DNA of 64,000 bases from Oscillatoriaceae cyanobacterium Prado104. GTDB lineage: Bacteria > Cyanobacteriota > Cyanobacteriia > Cyanobacteriales > Microcoleaceae. The notes under the pieces were generated by a model, which saw nothing but the letters and a program-made list of their open reading frames with translations, was not told the DNA's origin and did not search any database. This document shows, piece after piece, positions 18,452-27,324 of the stretch. The stretch is taken from contig JALOON010000005.1 of the NCBI GenBank assembly GCA_025454405.1, forward strand, positions 25,662-89,661. The letters run 5' to 3'. Numbering within the stretch: the stretch's first letter is position 1; the number at the start of each line of letters is the position of its first letter. Made by a program: the position numbers and the translations under genes.

Positions 18452-18892
18452 TTGTTAAATATCCTGGTACTGCACGGTCCCAATCTCAATCTTTTGGGCA
18501 AGCGAGAACCTGGAGTTTACGGCTCTATGACTTTAAATGAGATTGACAAGTTGCTAGAGCAAGAAGCCCGATCGCTCCAGGTGAAAGTCTCGATCCAGCA
18601 GTCGAATCACGAAGGAGTCTTGGTGGATGCAATTCATGCAATGTTAGGGCAGCATCAGGGCTTGTTGATTAATGCTGGAGCCTACACTCACACGAGTGTA
18701 GCAATTAGAGACGCGATCGCAGCCGTTAACCTACCTGCTGTAGAGGTTCATCTGAGCAACATTTATCGGCGGGAAGAATTTCGGCACCACTCGTTTATCG
18801 CACCAGTGGCGATCGGACAAATCAGCGGTTTTGGCTCGGAAAGTTATCGGCTGGGGCTGCAAGCTCTAGTTAATTACTTGAATAAAAATTAA
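18452..18892 (+). CDS. aroQ: 3-dehydroquinate dehydratase, type II
   Basis: Third step of the shikimate pathway, dodecameric cytosolic enzyme. The 146 residues match type II length. Motifs are [20 protein letters not shown] (N-terminal loop and catalytic Tyr region), [19 protein letters not shown] and [18 protein letters not shown] with the catalytic His near its end. The start appears to be a TTG at 18452 ([10 protein letters not shown]); no in-frame ATG precedes the conserved motif. Confidence 0.96.
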   Translation: MLNILVLHGPNLNLLGKREPGVYGSMTLNEIDKLLEQEARSLQVKVSIQQSNHEGVLVDAIHAMLGQHQGLLINAGAYTHTSVAIRDAIAAVNLPAVEVHLSNIYRREEFRHHSFIAPVAIGQISGFGSESYRLGLQALVNYLNKN

Positions 18893-18980
18893 ACATTTAC
18901 CGATCGCGATCGGATGGGGGCAGGTTTTTGAGAGAAGGCCAGCCCTTATATGCTGGAATTAATTTTGGGGCATGAGGCAT

Positions 18981-19190
18981 TTTTAGATTTTAGATTTTAG
19001 ATTTTAGATTTGCGATTGGGGAAGGGAGGAGGGGAGAGAAGGAGAGTGGGGGATGGGGAGAGTGGGAGAGTGGGAGAATGCTCAATTCCCAATTATCAAC
19101 TCTTCCTTCCTCCTTCTTCCTTTTTCTCTCTTCCTTCTTCCTTCTTCCTTTTTCCTTCTTCCTTCTTCCTTTTTCCTTCGTAAAAACTGT
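18981..19190. repeat. STRR and purine/pyrimidine low-complexity tract
   Basis: Runs of TTTAGATTT (about 18981-19012) are followed by a G/A-rich tract (19018-19076) and, after a short gap, a CTTCCTTCTTCC-type tract (19101-19178). The opposite-strand G/A and C/T tracts could form triplex or slipped structures. The tract ends 20 bases before the next ATG. Confidence 0.75.
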
Positions 19191-19198
19191 CAACTAAT

Positions 19199-20347
19199 AT
19201 GCGGCATTCCCTGTTGAGCAAGTTTCGAGGAGCCTTACTAGGCGCGGCTGTAGGAGACTGTTTGGGAGTTCAATATCAAAACCAACTCCTAGGTATGCAA
19301 GTACAAACAGACAACTGGCAACCGATTTTAAAACTCACCAAACACCAACAATTATCGCTGGCCGGGGCGATGTTTGGATTGAACTCTGCCAACGGCAAAC
19401 ACTCAACCAACAAAACCCCATCCGAGTGCGGGAGACTTGCCGTTGCTGGCGCTCAAAGTTTAATTCGGCGCGGCAGTTTAGATTTACAAGATTGGCGCAA
19501 CACCTGGGAATCATTTATTAAATCGGAATTTTGCAATTCGCAAAGCAAAGATTTTTCGACAATACTGAACCCCAGTGAATGTGCTATTGCTGCTTTGCCT
19601 GCGGTCATTTTTTTTCACGAAAACAGAGCAAAACTGCGAGAAAAACTGCTGCTGGCAACAGAAGTAGGAGAGAATTTAAATACCTCTGAATGCCAAACAG
19701 GAGCTTTAGCTGTAGGATATCCGATCGCGCGCGCTATCAAAGAAAGACTCAACCCCGCGACAGCAATTTCGCAAACCATTACCTATCTAAAGACAGAGAA
19801 TGCTTTAACAGAATTGCTGTCGCACGTACAAGTATTATTAGAACGGGGAGCCGATTTAGAAACAGTCGCAACTCAACTGTACAAAACTGCAAAAATTCTA
19901 GGAGAAAACTCAGACGATCGCGCCACAAAAGCGCAAGCAAATGCAATGGTTAACCCGGCAAACTTCATGCCGATCGCCCTAGCTTTTTATTGTTTTCTCA
20001 GTACCCCGGAAGACTGGCGTTTGTCAGTTGTCCGGGCGGCGCGGTGCGGCATCGCCGGACAACTAACCTGCGCTCTGACGGGAGCTTTATCCGGTGCTTA
20101 TAACGGAATCGCCGCGATTCCTGTAGAATGGCGGCAGGCACTTTCGGTTGCTGGTGTGGGAGCGCGATCGACCGAGGGCCGAGAGTCCTCGTTCTGGGGT
20201 GCAGATCGCGATGGCAAAATCGTAGAGCTAGCAACTCAACTTTTTGCAGTTTGGGCTGGTGTTTGCAGTTCCGACAAAGGCTCGGAACCCTCAGCCCAAA
20301 CTCCAGTGGTGACCGCACCTTATGTAATTAGGCCCCATAAAATATAA
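19199..20347 (+). CDS. ADP-ribosylglycohydrolase-like (DraG-fold) protein, possibly inactive
   Basis: A 382-residue protein with the DraG-fold start FRGALLGAAVGDCLGVQYQN and the C-terminal helix motif LTGALSGAYNGIAAIPVEW. The family removes ADP-ribose from proteins using two Mg ions. Those ions are bound by a TDDT-type motif after the first helix and a GDxD motif near the end. I cannot find the TDDT motif: the matching stretch reads LAGAMFGLNSANG, so the protein may be a non-catalytic relative. Such divergent DraG-like proteins occur in cyanobacteria. The ATG at 19199 lies just after the pyrimidine tract. Confidence 0.7.
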   Translation: MRHSLLSKFRGALLGAAVGDCLGVQYQNQLLGMQVQTDNWQPILKLTKHQQLSLAGAMFGLNSANGKHSTNKTPSECGRLAVAGAQSLIRRGSLDLQDWRNTWESFIKSEFCNSQSKDFSTILNPSECAIAALPAVIFFHENRAKLREKLLLATEVGENLNTSECQTGALAVGYPIARAIKERLNPATAISQTITYLKTENALTELLSHVQVLLERGADLETVATQLYKTAKILGENSDDRATKAQANAMVNPANFMPIALAFYCFLSTPEDWRLSVVRAARCGIAGQLTCALTGALSGAYNGIAAIPVEWRQALSVAGVGARSTEGRESSFWGADRDGKIVELATQLFAVWAGVCSSDKGSEPSAQTPVVTAPYVIRPHKI

Positions 20348-20745
20348 AATTGTGAGACGGCAACAGGGAGGTAAAACAGAAATTAAAAACTACAAAAAAA
20401 ACCGAAGGTAAGTGAAAATTTAAAAGGGGCTTACCTAACTTCCACACTGTAGGGTACTGAGCGGGGCGATCGTAGCTCGACGATCGGAGGTTTTAGCCTC
20501 AGATGCGCTCGCCTAAGTTCTGTTAGACCTCTCCACTGAAAATCGAGAAGGAAAGAAAAGACGTTCTTAATTGCACTTTTGCCATGCGGTCGATTGCTGA
20601 AAAATTATCTCTTAAATCAAACTTTATGACTTCTTTTGCCAGCAAGCAAGAATCGCCGTACAGCAGTAAATACAACCGCAGAATAAAAATTCAAACCTTT
20701 CTCTAAATCCTGTCTGAATAACAGTGATATACATTTTCAACATAA
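20348..20745. other. Intergenic region with one weak hairpin
   Basis: About 400 bases. CGATCGT (20467-20473) and ACGATCG (20480-20486) form a 7-bp hairpin. No frame or known RNA was recognised. It should hold the promoter for the 7TM-HD gene. Confidence 0.35.
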
Positions 20746-23295
20746 ATGAATACGCTCTCCTCATTGATGCGGCAGATTGAGCAGCTAGGGGCTGCGCGCT
20801 CGTTGCGCCAGCGCATTGCTACAGTGCAAAAGGGTGATAGCAAAGCAGAGCCAGATCGCCCTAGCGGTCATTTACCGCTGCATTTGCCGTGCTGGAAATT
20901 AGACAAGCCCGATAATTTGACAGCTTTTAAAAACGAAATCCCTAAACCCTGCCTCAAAAATCACAATCGTTCCCCCGTGTTGCTGTTCGTAGCAGTAGTT
21001 TCCCTCACAGGCACGATGGGACACCGCTTCTACAACCAGCCAAAACTGGACGTAGGAACAAAAGCTCCTCAAACAATTAAGGCTCCTGCTAGTGCCAGCG
21101 TTCCGGATTACAAAACGACGGAAGAACAGCGGAAAGCAGCGCGCAACGGGGCAGTGCAGATATTGAGGCTTGACGCTGGAGTAAATACTCAAGTCGATCG
21201 AGAATTGACAGAATTTTTGCAACGGGGCAGCGAACTGCGGCAGGTAGCAGGCGAGTGGCCGCTAGCAGGGGCTGCAGGGTTCTCAAATGCTGCTCAACTT
21301 TACCTCCGAAGCTGTCCGGAGTGGGAATGGCGGTCGGTTTTAGCCCAAGTGGGAGACGGCGGGAAAAATTCCGGGCGGTTGAGTTTGCCATCGCCTGCAA
21401 CGCCCCAGCAGGAGGCGAACAAATCCCGGCAGGATGCTGTTGCTCAGCTACAAGCTTACAGCCGATCGATCTCTGCTGCAGATTTCAAGAGCCTGACAGA
21501 CAGTATTTCCGAAGCCCGCCAGCGCTATCTCAAAGCTTTAGCAGCCCTCGAAAAACAATCGGCTGCAGGCTTTGAGGAAATTTATGACTTGTCGCTGTTC
21601 GATTTGTCCGATGCCGATTGGCAGGCAACTCAAACGGGAATGAGCCGGATCGCGAAAAGAATGATGGCTCAAGGTATCCCGCAGGGGCTGCCGAAAGAGG
21701 TTTTGCAGGAAGCGACGAGGCTGCAAGCGAGCGATGAGGTGCCGGAGGCGGCGCAAACTTTTGCAGTAGAAGGGTTAACGGCGATTTTGCAGCCCAACTT
21801 GGCTAGAGATCTGGAGGGAACTAAACAGCTAGCTGAACTGGCGGCGCAAAAAGTAAAGCCGGTGACGATCGAAGTACAGCAAGGCGAGACAATTGTTGCG
21901 GAAGGACAAGAGATTGCGCCGTCAGAGTTTGTGCTGCTGGACTATTTTGGTTTGAGCCGGCGGGGGGTGAATTGGCTGGGGCTGGCGGGGTTTGTGTGCT
22001 TAATTGGCGGGGCAATTGCGATCGTGCTGCTGGTGGAGAAGCACTACCGCTTGCGGCGGCGAGATCATTTGCTGCTGCTGCTGCTGGCTTTGAGCGCCCC
22101 TGTGCTAGTGAGTTTGGGGCTGCCTTGGACGAGTTTGCCCGCGATCGGGATTTTAGCTGGCAGTTTCTACGGTTCGGCAGTGGGAGTAACTTCGGTGGGG
22201 CTGCTGTCGGCGCTGCTGCCGGTGGGTTTGGATGTGGATTTGATTCATTTGGCAGCCAGCGCGGCAGGGGGATTGCTGGGCGCTTTTATGGCAAAAAGGC
22301 TGCGATCGCGCGAAGAATTGGCTCTGTTGGGCGCGGCTGTCGGCTTGACTCAAGGCATGGTTTATTTGTTGGGAACTCTGGTTGCCAGTGCTGCTTCGGG
22401 TTCGATTTGGTACATTTTCCTGGGTACGGTGGGCGCGCAAGGCTTGGCCGGTTTGGCTTGGAGCGTGGTAGCTTTGGGAATTAGCCCTTATTTGGAGCAC
22501 GTGTTCGATTTGATTACGCCGACGCGGCTGGCGGAACTGGCAAACCCCAACCGCCCGTTGTTGAAGAGGTTGGCTGCGGAGGCTCCGGGGACTTTTCAGC
22601 ACACGCTGTTTGTAGCGAGTTTGGCAGAGGCGGCGGCGCGGGAATTGGGTTGCAACGTGGAACTGGTCAGGACTGGCACATTATACCACGATATTGGTAA
22701 AATGCACGACCCGATCGGCTTTTGCGAAAATCAAATGGGCGGGCCTAACAAACACGATGAAATTAACGATCCTTGGGCGAGTGCCGAGATTATTAAAAAG
22801 CACGTTACTGAAGGGTTGGTGATGGCGCGCAAGCATCGATTGCCGAAGGCGATTCAGGCGTTTATTCCGGAACATCAAGGTACGATGTCGATCGCTTATT
22901 TTTACCATCAAGCGCTGCAACTTGCTGCCCAAGAATCGGAAGATTTAAAGATTGTGTTGGCAGATGGCGATCGTCCTAAATTTAAAAGAGAAAGCAGGCA
23001 AGTCAGGGAAGAGGATTTTCGCTACAGCGGGCCGATTCCGCAGTCGCGGGAAACCGGTATTGTGATGTTGGCTGATTCTTGCGAGGCGGCACTGCGATCG
23101 CTCAAAGATGCCACTCACGAGGAAGCTTTGAGTATGGTTAACAAGATTTTGCGCGCTCGGTGGCAGGACAATCAGTTACTTGATTCGGGTTTGACGCGGG
23201 AGGATATGTCTGTAATTGCGGAGGTTTTTGTGCGAGTTTGGGAACAGTTCAATCACAAGCGGATTGCTTATCCGAAAGCGGTTTTTGTTGCTTAG
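20746..23295 (+). CDS. 7TM-HD family protein (PgpH-like c-di-AMP phosphodiesterase)
   Basis: An 849-residue membrane enzyme. One N-terminal transmembrane segment (about residues 76-95) is followed by an extracytoplasmic 7TMR-HDED sensor domain that contains KAPQTIKAPASASVPDY and ends in VQQGETIVAEGQEIAPSEF. Then come about seven transmembrane helices (residues about 405-590) and a cytosolic HD domain with H648-D649-I650-G651 in LYHDIGKMHDP, followed by the EHQGT motif. In Firmicutes this architecture (PgpH) hydrolyses c-di-AMP; the same role here is inferred from the family. Length matches. Confidence 0.93.
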   Translation: MNTLSSLMRQIEQLGAARSLRQRIATVQKGDSKAEPDRPSGHLPLHLPCWKLDKPDNLTAFKNEIPKPCLKNHNRSPVLLFVAVVSLTGTMGHRFYNQPKLDVGTKAPQTIKAPASASVPDYKTTEEQRKAARNGAVQILRLDAGVNTQVDRELTEFLQRGSELRQVAGEWPLAGAAGFSNAAQLYLRSCPEWEWRSVLAQVGDGGKNSGRLSLPSPATPQQEANKSRQDAVAQLQAYSRSISAADFKSLTDSISEARQRYLKALAALEKQSAAGFEEIYDLSLFDLSDADWQATQTGMSRIAKRMMAQGIPQGLPKEVLQEATRLQASDEVPEAAQTFAVEGLTAILQPNLARDLEGTKQLAELAAQKVKPVTIEVQQGETIVAEGQEIAPSEFVLLDYFGLSRRGVNWLGLAGFVCLIGGAIAIVLLVEKHYRLRRRDHLLLLLLALSAPVLVSLGLPWTSLPAIGILAGSFYGSAVGVTSVGLLSALLPVGLDVDLIHLAASAAGGLLGAFMAKRLRSREELALLGAAVGLTQGMVYLLGTLVASAASGSIWYIFLGTVGAQGLAGLAWSVVALGISPYLEHVFDLITPTRLAELANPNRPLLKRLAAEAPGTFQHTLFVASLAEAAARELGCNVELVRTGTLYHDIGKMHDPIGFCENQMGGPNKHDEINDPWASAEIIKKHVTEGLVMARKHRLPKAIQAFIPEHQGTMSIAYFYHQALQLAAQESEDLKIVLADGDRPKFKRESRQVREEDFRYSGPIPQSRETGIVMLADSCEAALRSLKDATHEEALSMVNKILRARWQDNQLLDSGLTREDMSVIAEVFVRVWEQFNHKRIAYPKAVFVA

Positions 23296-23400
23296 TTATT
23301 AGTTATTAGTTATTAGTGCGAGCGTATCCGCGGGCGATCGAGCCTGTAAGGGAGTAGCGCAGTGCGAGTGTCCTCGCTCGCGAATCTGGTGCTCGATCGC
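23296..23400. repeat. STRR TTAGTTA and GC-rich tail
   Basis: Three units of GTTATTA (about 23296-23316) follow the 7TM-HD stop, then a GC-rich stretch with GCGAGTGTCCTCGCTCGC, a small palindrome. It marks the boundary between the 7TM-HD gene and the accessory island. Confidence 0.6.
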
Positions 23401-23419
23401 ATTTAGTGCAAAATGTCAG

Positions 23420-23761
23420 TTAGACTTCCATGCGGATTTTGACGGTAGTACCAAAAGCTTTTCTGAAGGCTGATTCAATGTCTGGTAGTTTTTCAATTGC
23501 CATTAGTAAAACAGGTGTTGATGAGACTTTAATTCTTGCTTCATCATCATTGAGAGCTATCAGTTTACTATGTTGCTGCATAAGTTCTTTAGTGCTGCGT
23601 GGCGATATGTGAAGTAGCACAGTTTTCCAGGTTAAGTCTAGCATTCCTTTCATTGCTTCTTCCATTTGCTTGAGGGTGTCGTTTTTTTTGGGTAAAACGC
23701 CTGGTAGTTCGAGTTGTCTTGGGTAAGCCTGATGTTTCAAAGTCATGATTGTTCTACTCAT
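23420..23761 (-). CDS. Stand-alone protein resembling the DnaX (tau) C-terminal domain
   Basis: A 113-residue protein. After a Pro/Lys-rich lead, residues 30-113 (MEEAMKGMLDLTWKTVLLHI ... PRSTKELMQQHSKLIALNDD ... LPDIESAFRKAF ... VKIRMEV) follow the pattern W-x2-VL-x2-I-x-P-x-ST-x2-L-x2-QH I associate with the C-terminal domain of cyanobacterial DNA polymerase III gamma/tau. No ATPase part is present. The start is the ATG at 23759-23761. It is divergent from the NB-ARC gene, with about 195 bases between them. It could modulate the polymerase or be a sensed self-like part of the neighbouring STAND module; both are guesses. Confidence 0.55.
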   Translation of the reverse strand: MSRTIMTLKHQAYPRQLELPGVLPKKNDTLKQMEEAMKGMLDLTWKTVLLHISPRSTKELMQQHSKLIALNDDEARIKVSSTPVLLMAIEKLPDIESAFRKAFGTTVKIRMEV

Positions 23762-23847
23762 CTAGGGTAAGTGATTGACTGCGGGACAAGTAAGTTAGTT
23801 AACTTTTTGCTATCCCCATCTTCAGAATGCCAGATGTGTAGGGGTTT

Positions 23848-23905
23848 CAACGCTTGACTTTTTGACTGACTTTTTGACTGACTTTTGACTGACTTCTGCT
23901 ACTGC
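23848..23905. repeat. STRR TTTGACTGACT upstream of the NB-ARC gene
   Basis: Four close repeats of the type GACTTTTTGACT/GACTTTTGACT in the divergent promoter region between the tau-like and NB-ARC genes. Confidence 0.8.
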
Positions 23906-23956
23906 TGCAAAAATGAGTCAAAATTGAAGCTAATAGGAGCTAGTTAGAGGGCAAGC

Positions 23957-25351
23957 ATGGTGGCTACAATCAAAGCATCGAAAGAAGGACGGGAAAAATT
24001 TAAGGAGGCAAGAGAAAACAAGAGATGGAATCAATATGCTGATGCTTTGCTTACTCAAAGTGGTGTTCACCGCTCAACCGTGCAGGCACTAGAGCAAGGG
24101 AGAAACATTAGGCAGGAAAACTTTGTCGCACTTTTCAAGGCTGTCGGGATAGAAAACTGGGAGACATACGTTGATAACAGTGCAACTCAGGCTTCATACA
24201 TGGAGTTTTTGGTCTGTGATGATGGCTGGGTAGGTCGGGAGACACTAATTGATGAATCGATCGAGAAGGTGTGCGGATCTTGTCGAGTCTTACTTATAGT
24301 TGGCATTACTGGTATCGGTAAAACTGCTTTGGCGGAACGTGTAGTTCAGGAATTGCGAGGAGATTGGAGGGAACACAGGGATAATTTTGAAGATGAGAAA
24401 AAAGTTTCAGATTTTGCCAGCGTCGCGCTGCAATGGTTGGAGAAGTGGGGAGAATCTGTCCTAAAAGACGATCGCAAACCAGAACAATTATTACGGCGGT
24501 TAGTCAAACACCTGCGCGAAAATCGGTATTTAATCCTGATGGATTCTCTTGAGTACCTATTGACAGGGAATGCAGAGGATGGCTGGGGTGATTTTGCTGA
24601 TGAGTGGTGGGGTAAGTTTTTTGTAAGTTTTTTGGCAGAATCAGATTGTCAAAGTCGATTTATTCTGACTTCTCAGGATTTGCCAACTAAGTTTGAGACA
24701 GCGGAGTGCGATCGCTACAAAAATCTCTGGTATTGCCAACTTTTGAAAGGATTAGAAATACCCGAACAAGTAAAGTTATTTCAAAAAGCTGAACTAGATG
24801 GCGATTTGGAACTAGCGCACAGTCCCCTGCGAATCATTGGAGAAGTTTATGACGGGCATCCTTTGGCTTTGCGGACGATCGCGGGAGAAATCAAGCAGTC
24901 TTATGGTGGGAGGGTCAGGGCTTACTGGAAAGAGAACAGTCGTTACATTGAAGAGGTAAAAGAGGCTATTGATGAAGCGCGCAACCAAGGAATAGTTAAA
25001 GGAGATGAGGATAGGTGGCAGTTAGCATCATACACGAAAGTCTTGCGAAACAAAGTTCAGGAACGAATTGATAAGACATTTGAGCGGTTGCAAAATGATG
25101 TGTATGATGCCTATTTATTGCTTTGTATGGCTTCGATTTATCGATGCGAAGTCAAGGAAAGTTGGTGGCTGATTAATTTAGAAGACGAGGGTTACAGTGA
25201 GGAACAGAAAAAGGCAGCAATGCAAACTCTGCGCGATCGCTATTTAGTTGAATATGGAGGAATTGATGATGAAGATAATCGGCTGGTGGGACAACATAAT
25301 TTGATCCGCAATGTGGCGATCGAACGCCGATTGATGCTACCAAACAACTGA
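23957..25351 (+). CDS. HTH-NB-ARC STAND ATPase
   Basis: A 464-residue NLR-like switch protein. Residues 5-72 form the N-terminal helical DNA-binding-like domain typical of cyanobacterial NB-ARC proteins (KASKEGREKFKEARENKRW ... VGIENWETYVDNS). Residues 85-110 are a linker. The NB-ARC core has the P-loop GITGIGKT at 116-123, Walker B LILMD at 192-196, a sensor RFILTSQDLP, the GHPLALRTIAG motif, and an MHD-like motif reading QHNLIRNVA near the end. No repeat sensor is attached; it appears to be supplied by the TPR protein encoded 20 bases downstream. STAND proteins of this kind act in defence or in regulated cell death; the trigger is unknown. The start is ATG 23957. Confidence 0.85.
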   Translation: MVATIKASKEGREKFKEARENKRWNQYADALLTQSGVHRSTVQALEQGRNIRQENFVALFKAVGIENWETYVDNSATQASYMEFLVCDDGWVGRETLIDESIEKVCGSCRVLLIVGITGIGKTALAERVVQELRGDWREHRDNFEDEKKVSDFASVALQWLEKWGESVLKDDRKPEQLLRRLVKHLRENRYLILMDSLEYLLTGNAEDGWGDFADEWWGKFFVSFLAESDCQSRFILTSQDLPTKFETAECDRYKNLWYCQLLKGLEIPEQVKLFQKAELDGDLELAHSPLRIIGEVYDGHPLALRTIAGEIKQSYGGRVRAYWKENSRYIEEVKEAIDEARNQGIVKGDEDRWQLASYTKVLRNKVQERIDKTFERLQNDVYDAYLLLCMASIYRCEVKESWWLINLEDEGYSEEQKKAAMQTLRDRYLVEYGGIDDEDNRLVGQHNLIRNVAIERRLMLPNN

Positions 25352-25371
25352 ACAAATTGGAGAAATTCACC

Positions 25372-27267
25372 ATGACAAATAACCTGACACCATCGGGAGA
25401 TAAGGTTTTGGAACAGTTAGGTATCAATCCTCATAATCTCCGTGCCGATTTTCCAAATCGCGAGCAGCGGCTTCAGTACAGAGCAGTTGTACAGTGGCTA
25501 ACTGATTATAAATCGAAGCCGGGTGCTTCCAATTTAGAGAAAGTAAAGGGATACTTGGAAGCGTTTCGCCATCTTTGCGAAGTCGAAGATTGGGAAAGAG
25601 CAAATCAAATCCTTTTTACTTCTTTAAAAACACCAACCAATCCAACTTTACACACTCAACTGGGTAATTGGGGATACTATTTAGAACAAATTGAAATTTA
25701 TAGCCGGATTTTACATAAATTGGTCTCGCCAATAGTTAATGCTGGTTTTCTAAATAGTTTAGCCAATGCGTATCAAGCTTTGAGAAACTATGAAAAAGCT
25801 ATTGAATACCACCAGCAAGCCTTGATTATTGCACGGGAAATTCAAGATCGCTGCTTAGAAGGTAGATTTTTAGGAAATCTAGGAAATACTTATTTGGCTC
25901 AAAAAAAATTTGCCAAAACCATGAATTGCTATCAGGAAAGTTTAGCAATTGCACGGCAAATCCAAGACCTTCGTATGGAAGGATCTGCCCTAATAAATTT
26001 AGGCAGTTTTTACCAGATCCAGGGTAACTCTACTCAAGCAATACAGTATTTAAAGCAAGGTCTAATCATAGGACAAGAGATTGGCGATCGCCAACTTGAA
26101 GGAGCAGCCTTAGGAGGTTTAGGTGTGGTTTATCGCCGTTGTAAAGAATATGCTAAAGCTATGCAATACCAGCAGTATAGCTTAAATATTATGCAAGAAA
26201 TTCAAGACACTAAAGGAGTAGAAAAATCTTTTATGAATGTTGGTGCCGTTTACCGCCATCTCAAAGATTATACCCATGCACTTGAGTGTCACGAGCAGCA
26301 TTTATTGATAGCAAAAGAAATACAAGATCCGTTGGGTCAGAGACGAGCACTAGAAGATTTGGGATTTATTTATTACCTACAAGAAAATTACGAGCGGGCT
26401 ATTGAATTTTACCAGCAAAGTTTAACCATTGCACGGCAAATAAAAAGCGACATTGAAGGAGAGTTTTTAGCATTGTTTGGTCTAGGAACAACTTATATAG
26501 GTTCAAAAGATTATGTCAAATCAATTGAGTGTTATCAGCAGGCTTTACCAATGGTGCGACAAATTGGCAACCAAAGAGAGAAAGGAGAAATAGGTGTATT
26601 ATTGGGTATTGCAGAAGCTTATAAGGAACTAAAAAACTATCCTAAGGCTATAGAGTATTATCAACTAATATTAATTCTTCTAAGTGAGTTCAATAACAAT
26701 GAGGCTGAAATCTTGGCTCTGGTTGGTGTGGGGGGTATTTACTCCAATCAAAAAGAGTACGTAAAGGCAAACCATTGTTACGAGCAGATGTTGTCAGTTG
26801 CACAACAGACTGGCGATCGCGACATAGAAACAATAGCATTAGCTCGTTTGGGTTCTAACCATAAAAAACTTCAGGACAAAACCAAAGCTATTGAGTTTTA
26901 TCAGCAAGCTTTACCACTAGCAAAAGAATTAGGACAACGCGAAAAGCAGATAGCAATATTGATTAATTTAGTATTGATGCATGGCGAGCAAGAAAACTAT
27001 GGTCAGCTATGGGATGCTTTAGTTAAACTTATTTTTACACACTGGTTAGTTATACCTTCGATAATTTTATTGTTAATAATCCTGATGTTTTGGGGCGCGA
27101 TATATGCTGTCATATCAATAATAATATTTATAGGAATTGCCATCGGAGTTAGCATTGTTTTTGCCATGTTACTGCTTTCACCATTTTTATTAAATAAAGT
27201 TGTTCGCTATGCTATTTTTCAAAACAAAAAATTAAAATTTTTAAATCTTAAAAATAAATCTGGCTGA
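25372..27267 (+). CDS. TPR-repeat protein with C-terminal transmembrane domain (partner of the NB-ARC gene)
   Basis: A 631-residue protein. Residues 1-100 are an N-terminal helical region (AFRHLCEVEDWERANQILF, then QLGNWGYYLEQIEIYSRILH) that is typical of the C-terminal half of NB-ARC-TPR fusions in cyanobacteria. About ten TPRs of the kinesin-light-chain type follow (YEKAIEYHQQALIIAREIQD and variants). Residues about 545-600 contain two or three strongly hydrophobic helices (WLVIPSIILLLIILMFWGAI). I chose the ATG at 25372, which has TTGGAG 8-13 bases upstream. The arrangement suggests a split STAND receptor: the ATPase switch in gene 1, and the sensor plus a membrane-acting effector in gene 2. 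Confidence 0.82.
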   Translation: MTNNLTPSGDKVLEQLGINPHNLRADFPNREQRLQYRAVVQWLTDYKSKPGASNLEKVKGYLEAFRHLCEVEDWERANQILFTSLKTPTNPTLHTQLGNWGYYLEQIEIYSRILHKLVSPIVNAGFLNSLANAYQALRNYEKAIEYHQQALIIAREIQDRCLEGRFLGNLGNTYLAQKKFAKTMNCYQESLAIARQIQDLRMEGSALINLGSFYQIQGNSTQAIQYLKQGLIIGQEIGDRQLEGAALGGLGVVYRRCKEYAKAMQYQQYSLNIMQEIQDTKGVEKSFMNVGAVYRHLKDYTHALECHEQHLLIAKEIQDPLGQRRALEDLGFIYYLQENYERAIEFYQQSLTIARQIKSDIEGEFLALFGLGTTYIGSKDYVKSIECYQQALPMVRQIGNQREKGEIGVLLGIAEAYKELKNYPKAIEYYQLILILLSEFNNNEAEILALVGVGGIYSNQKEYVKANHCYEQMLSVAQQTGDRDIETIALARLGSNHKKLQDKTKAIEFYQQALPLAKELGQREKQIAILINLVLMHGEQENYGQLWDALVKLIFTHWLVIPSIILLLIILMFWGAIYAVISIIIFIGIAIGVSIVFAMLLLSPFLLNKVVRYAIFQNKKLKFLNLKNKSG

Positions 27268-27290
27268 ACTCAAAGCAGGAATTCAGCCAG
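27260..27290 (+). terminator. 9-bp hairpin at the 3' end of the TPR gene
   Basis: CTGGCTGAA (27260-27268, containing the stop codon) pairs exactly with TTCAGCCAG (27282-27290), followed by CATCAAAATCTATTATA. It lacks a strong T-run, so it may be an RNA-stabilising structure or a weak terminator of the NB-ARC/TPR operon. Confidence 0.45.
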
Positions 27291-27324
27291 CATCAAAATC
27301 TATTATACATCCCGCTATAACTCA

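Noticed and set aside
22153..22602. Minus-strand frame of 149 codons in the 7TM-HD gene
   Set aside because: It lies opposite transmembrane codons, is rich in Gln, Ser and Arg, and has no independent signals.
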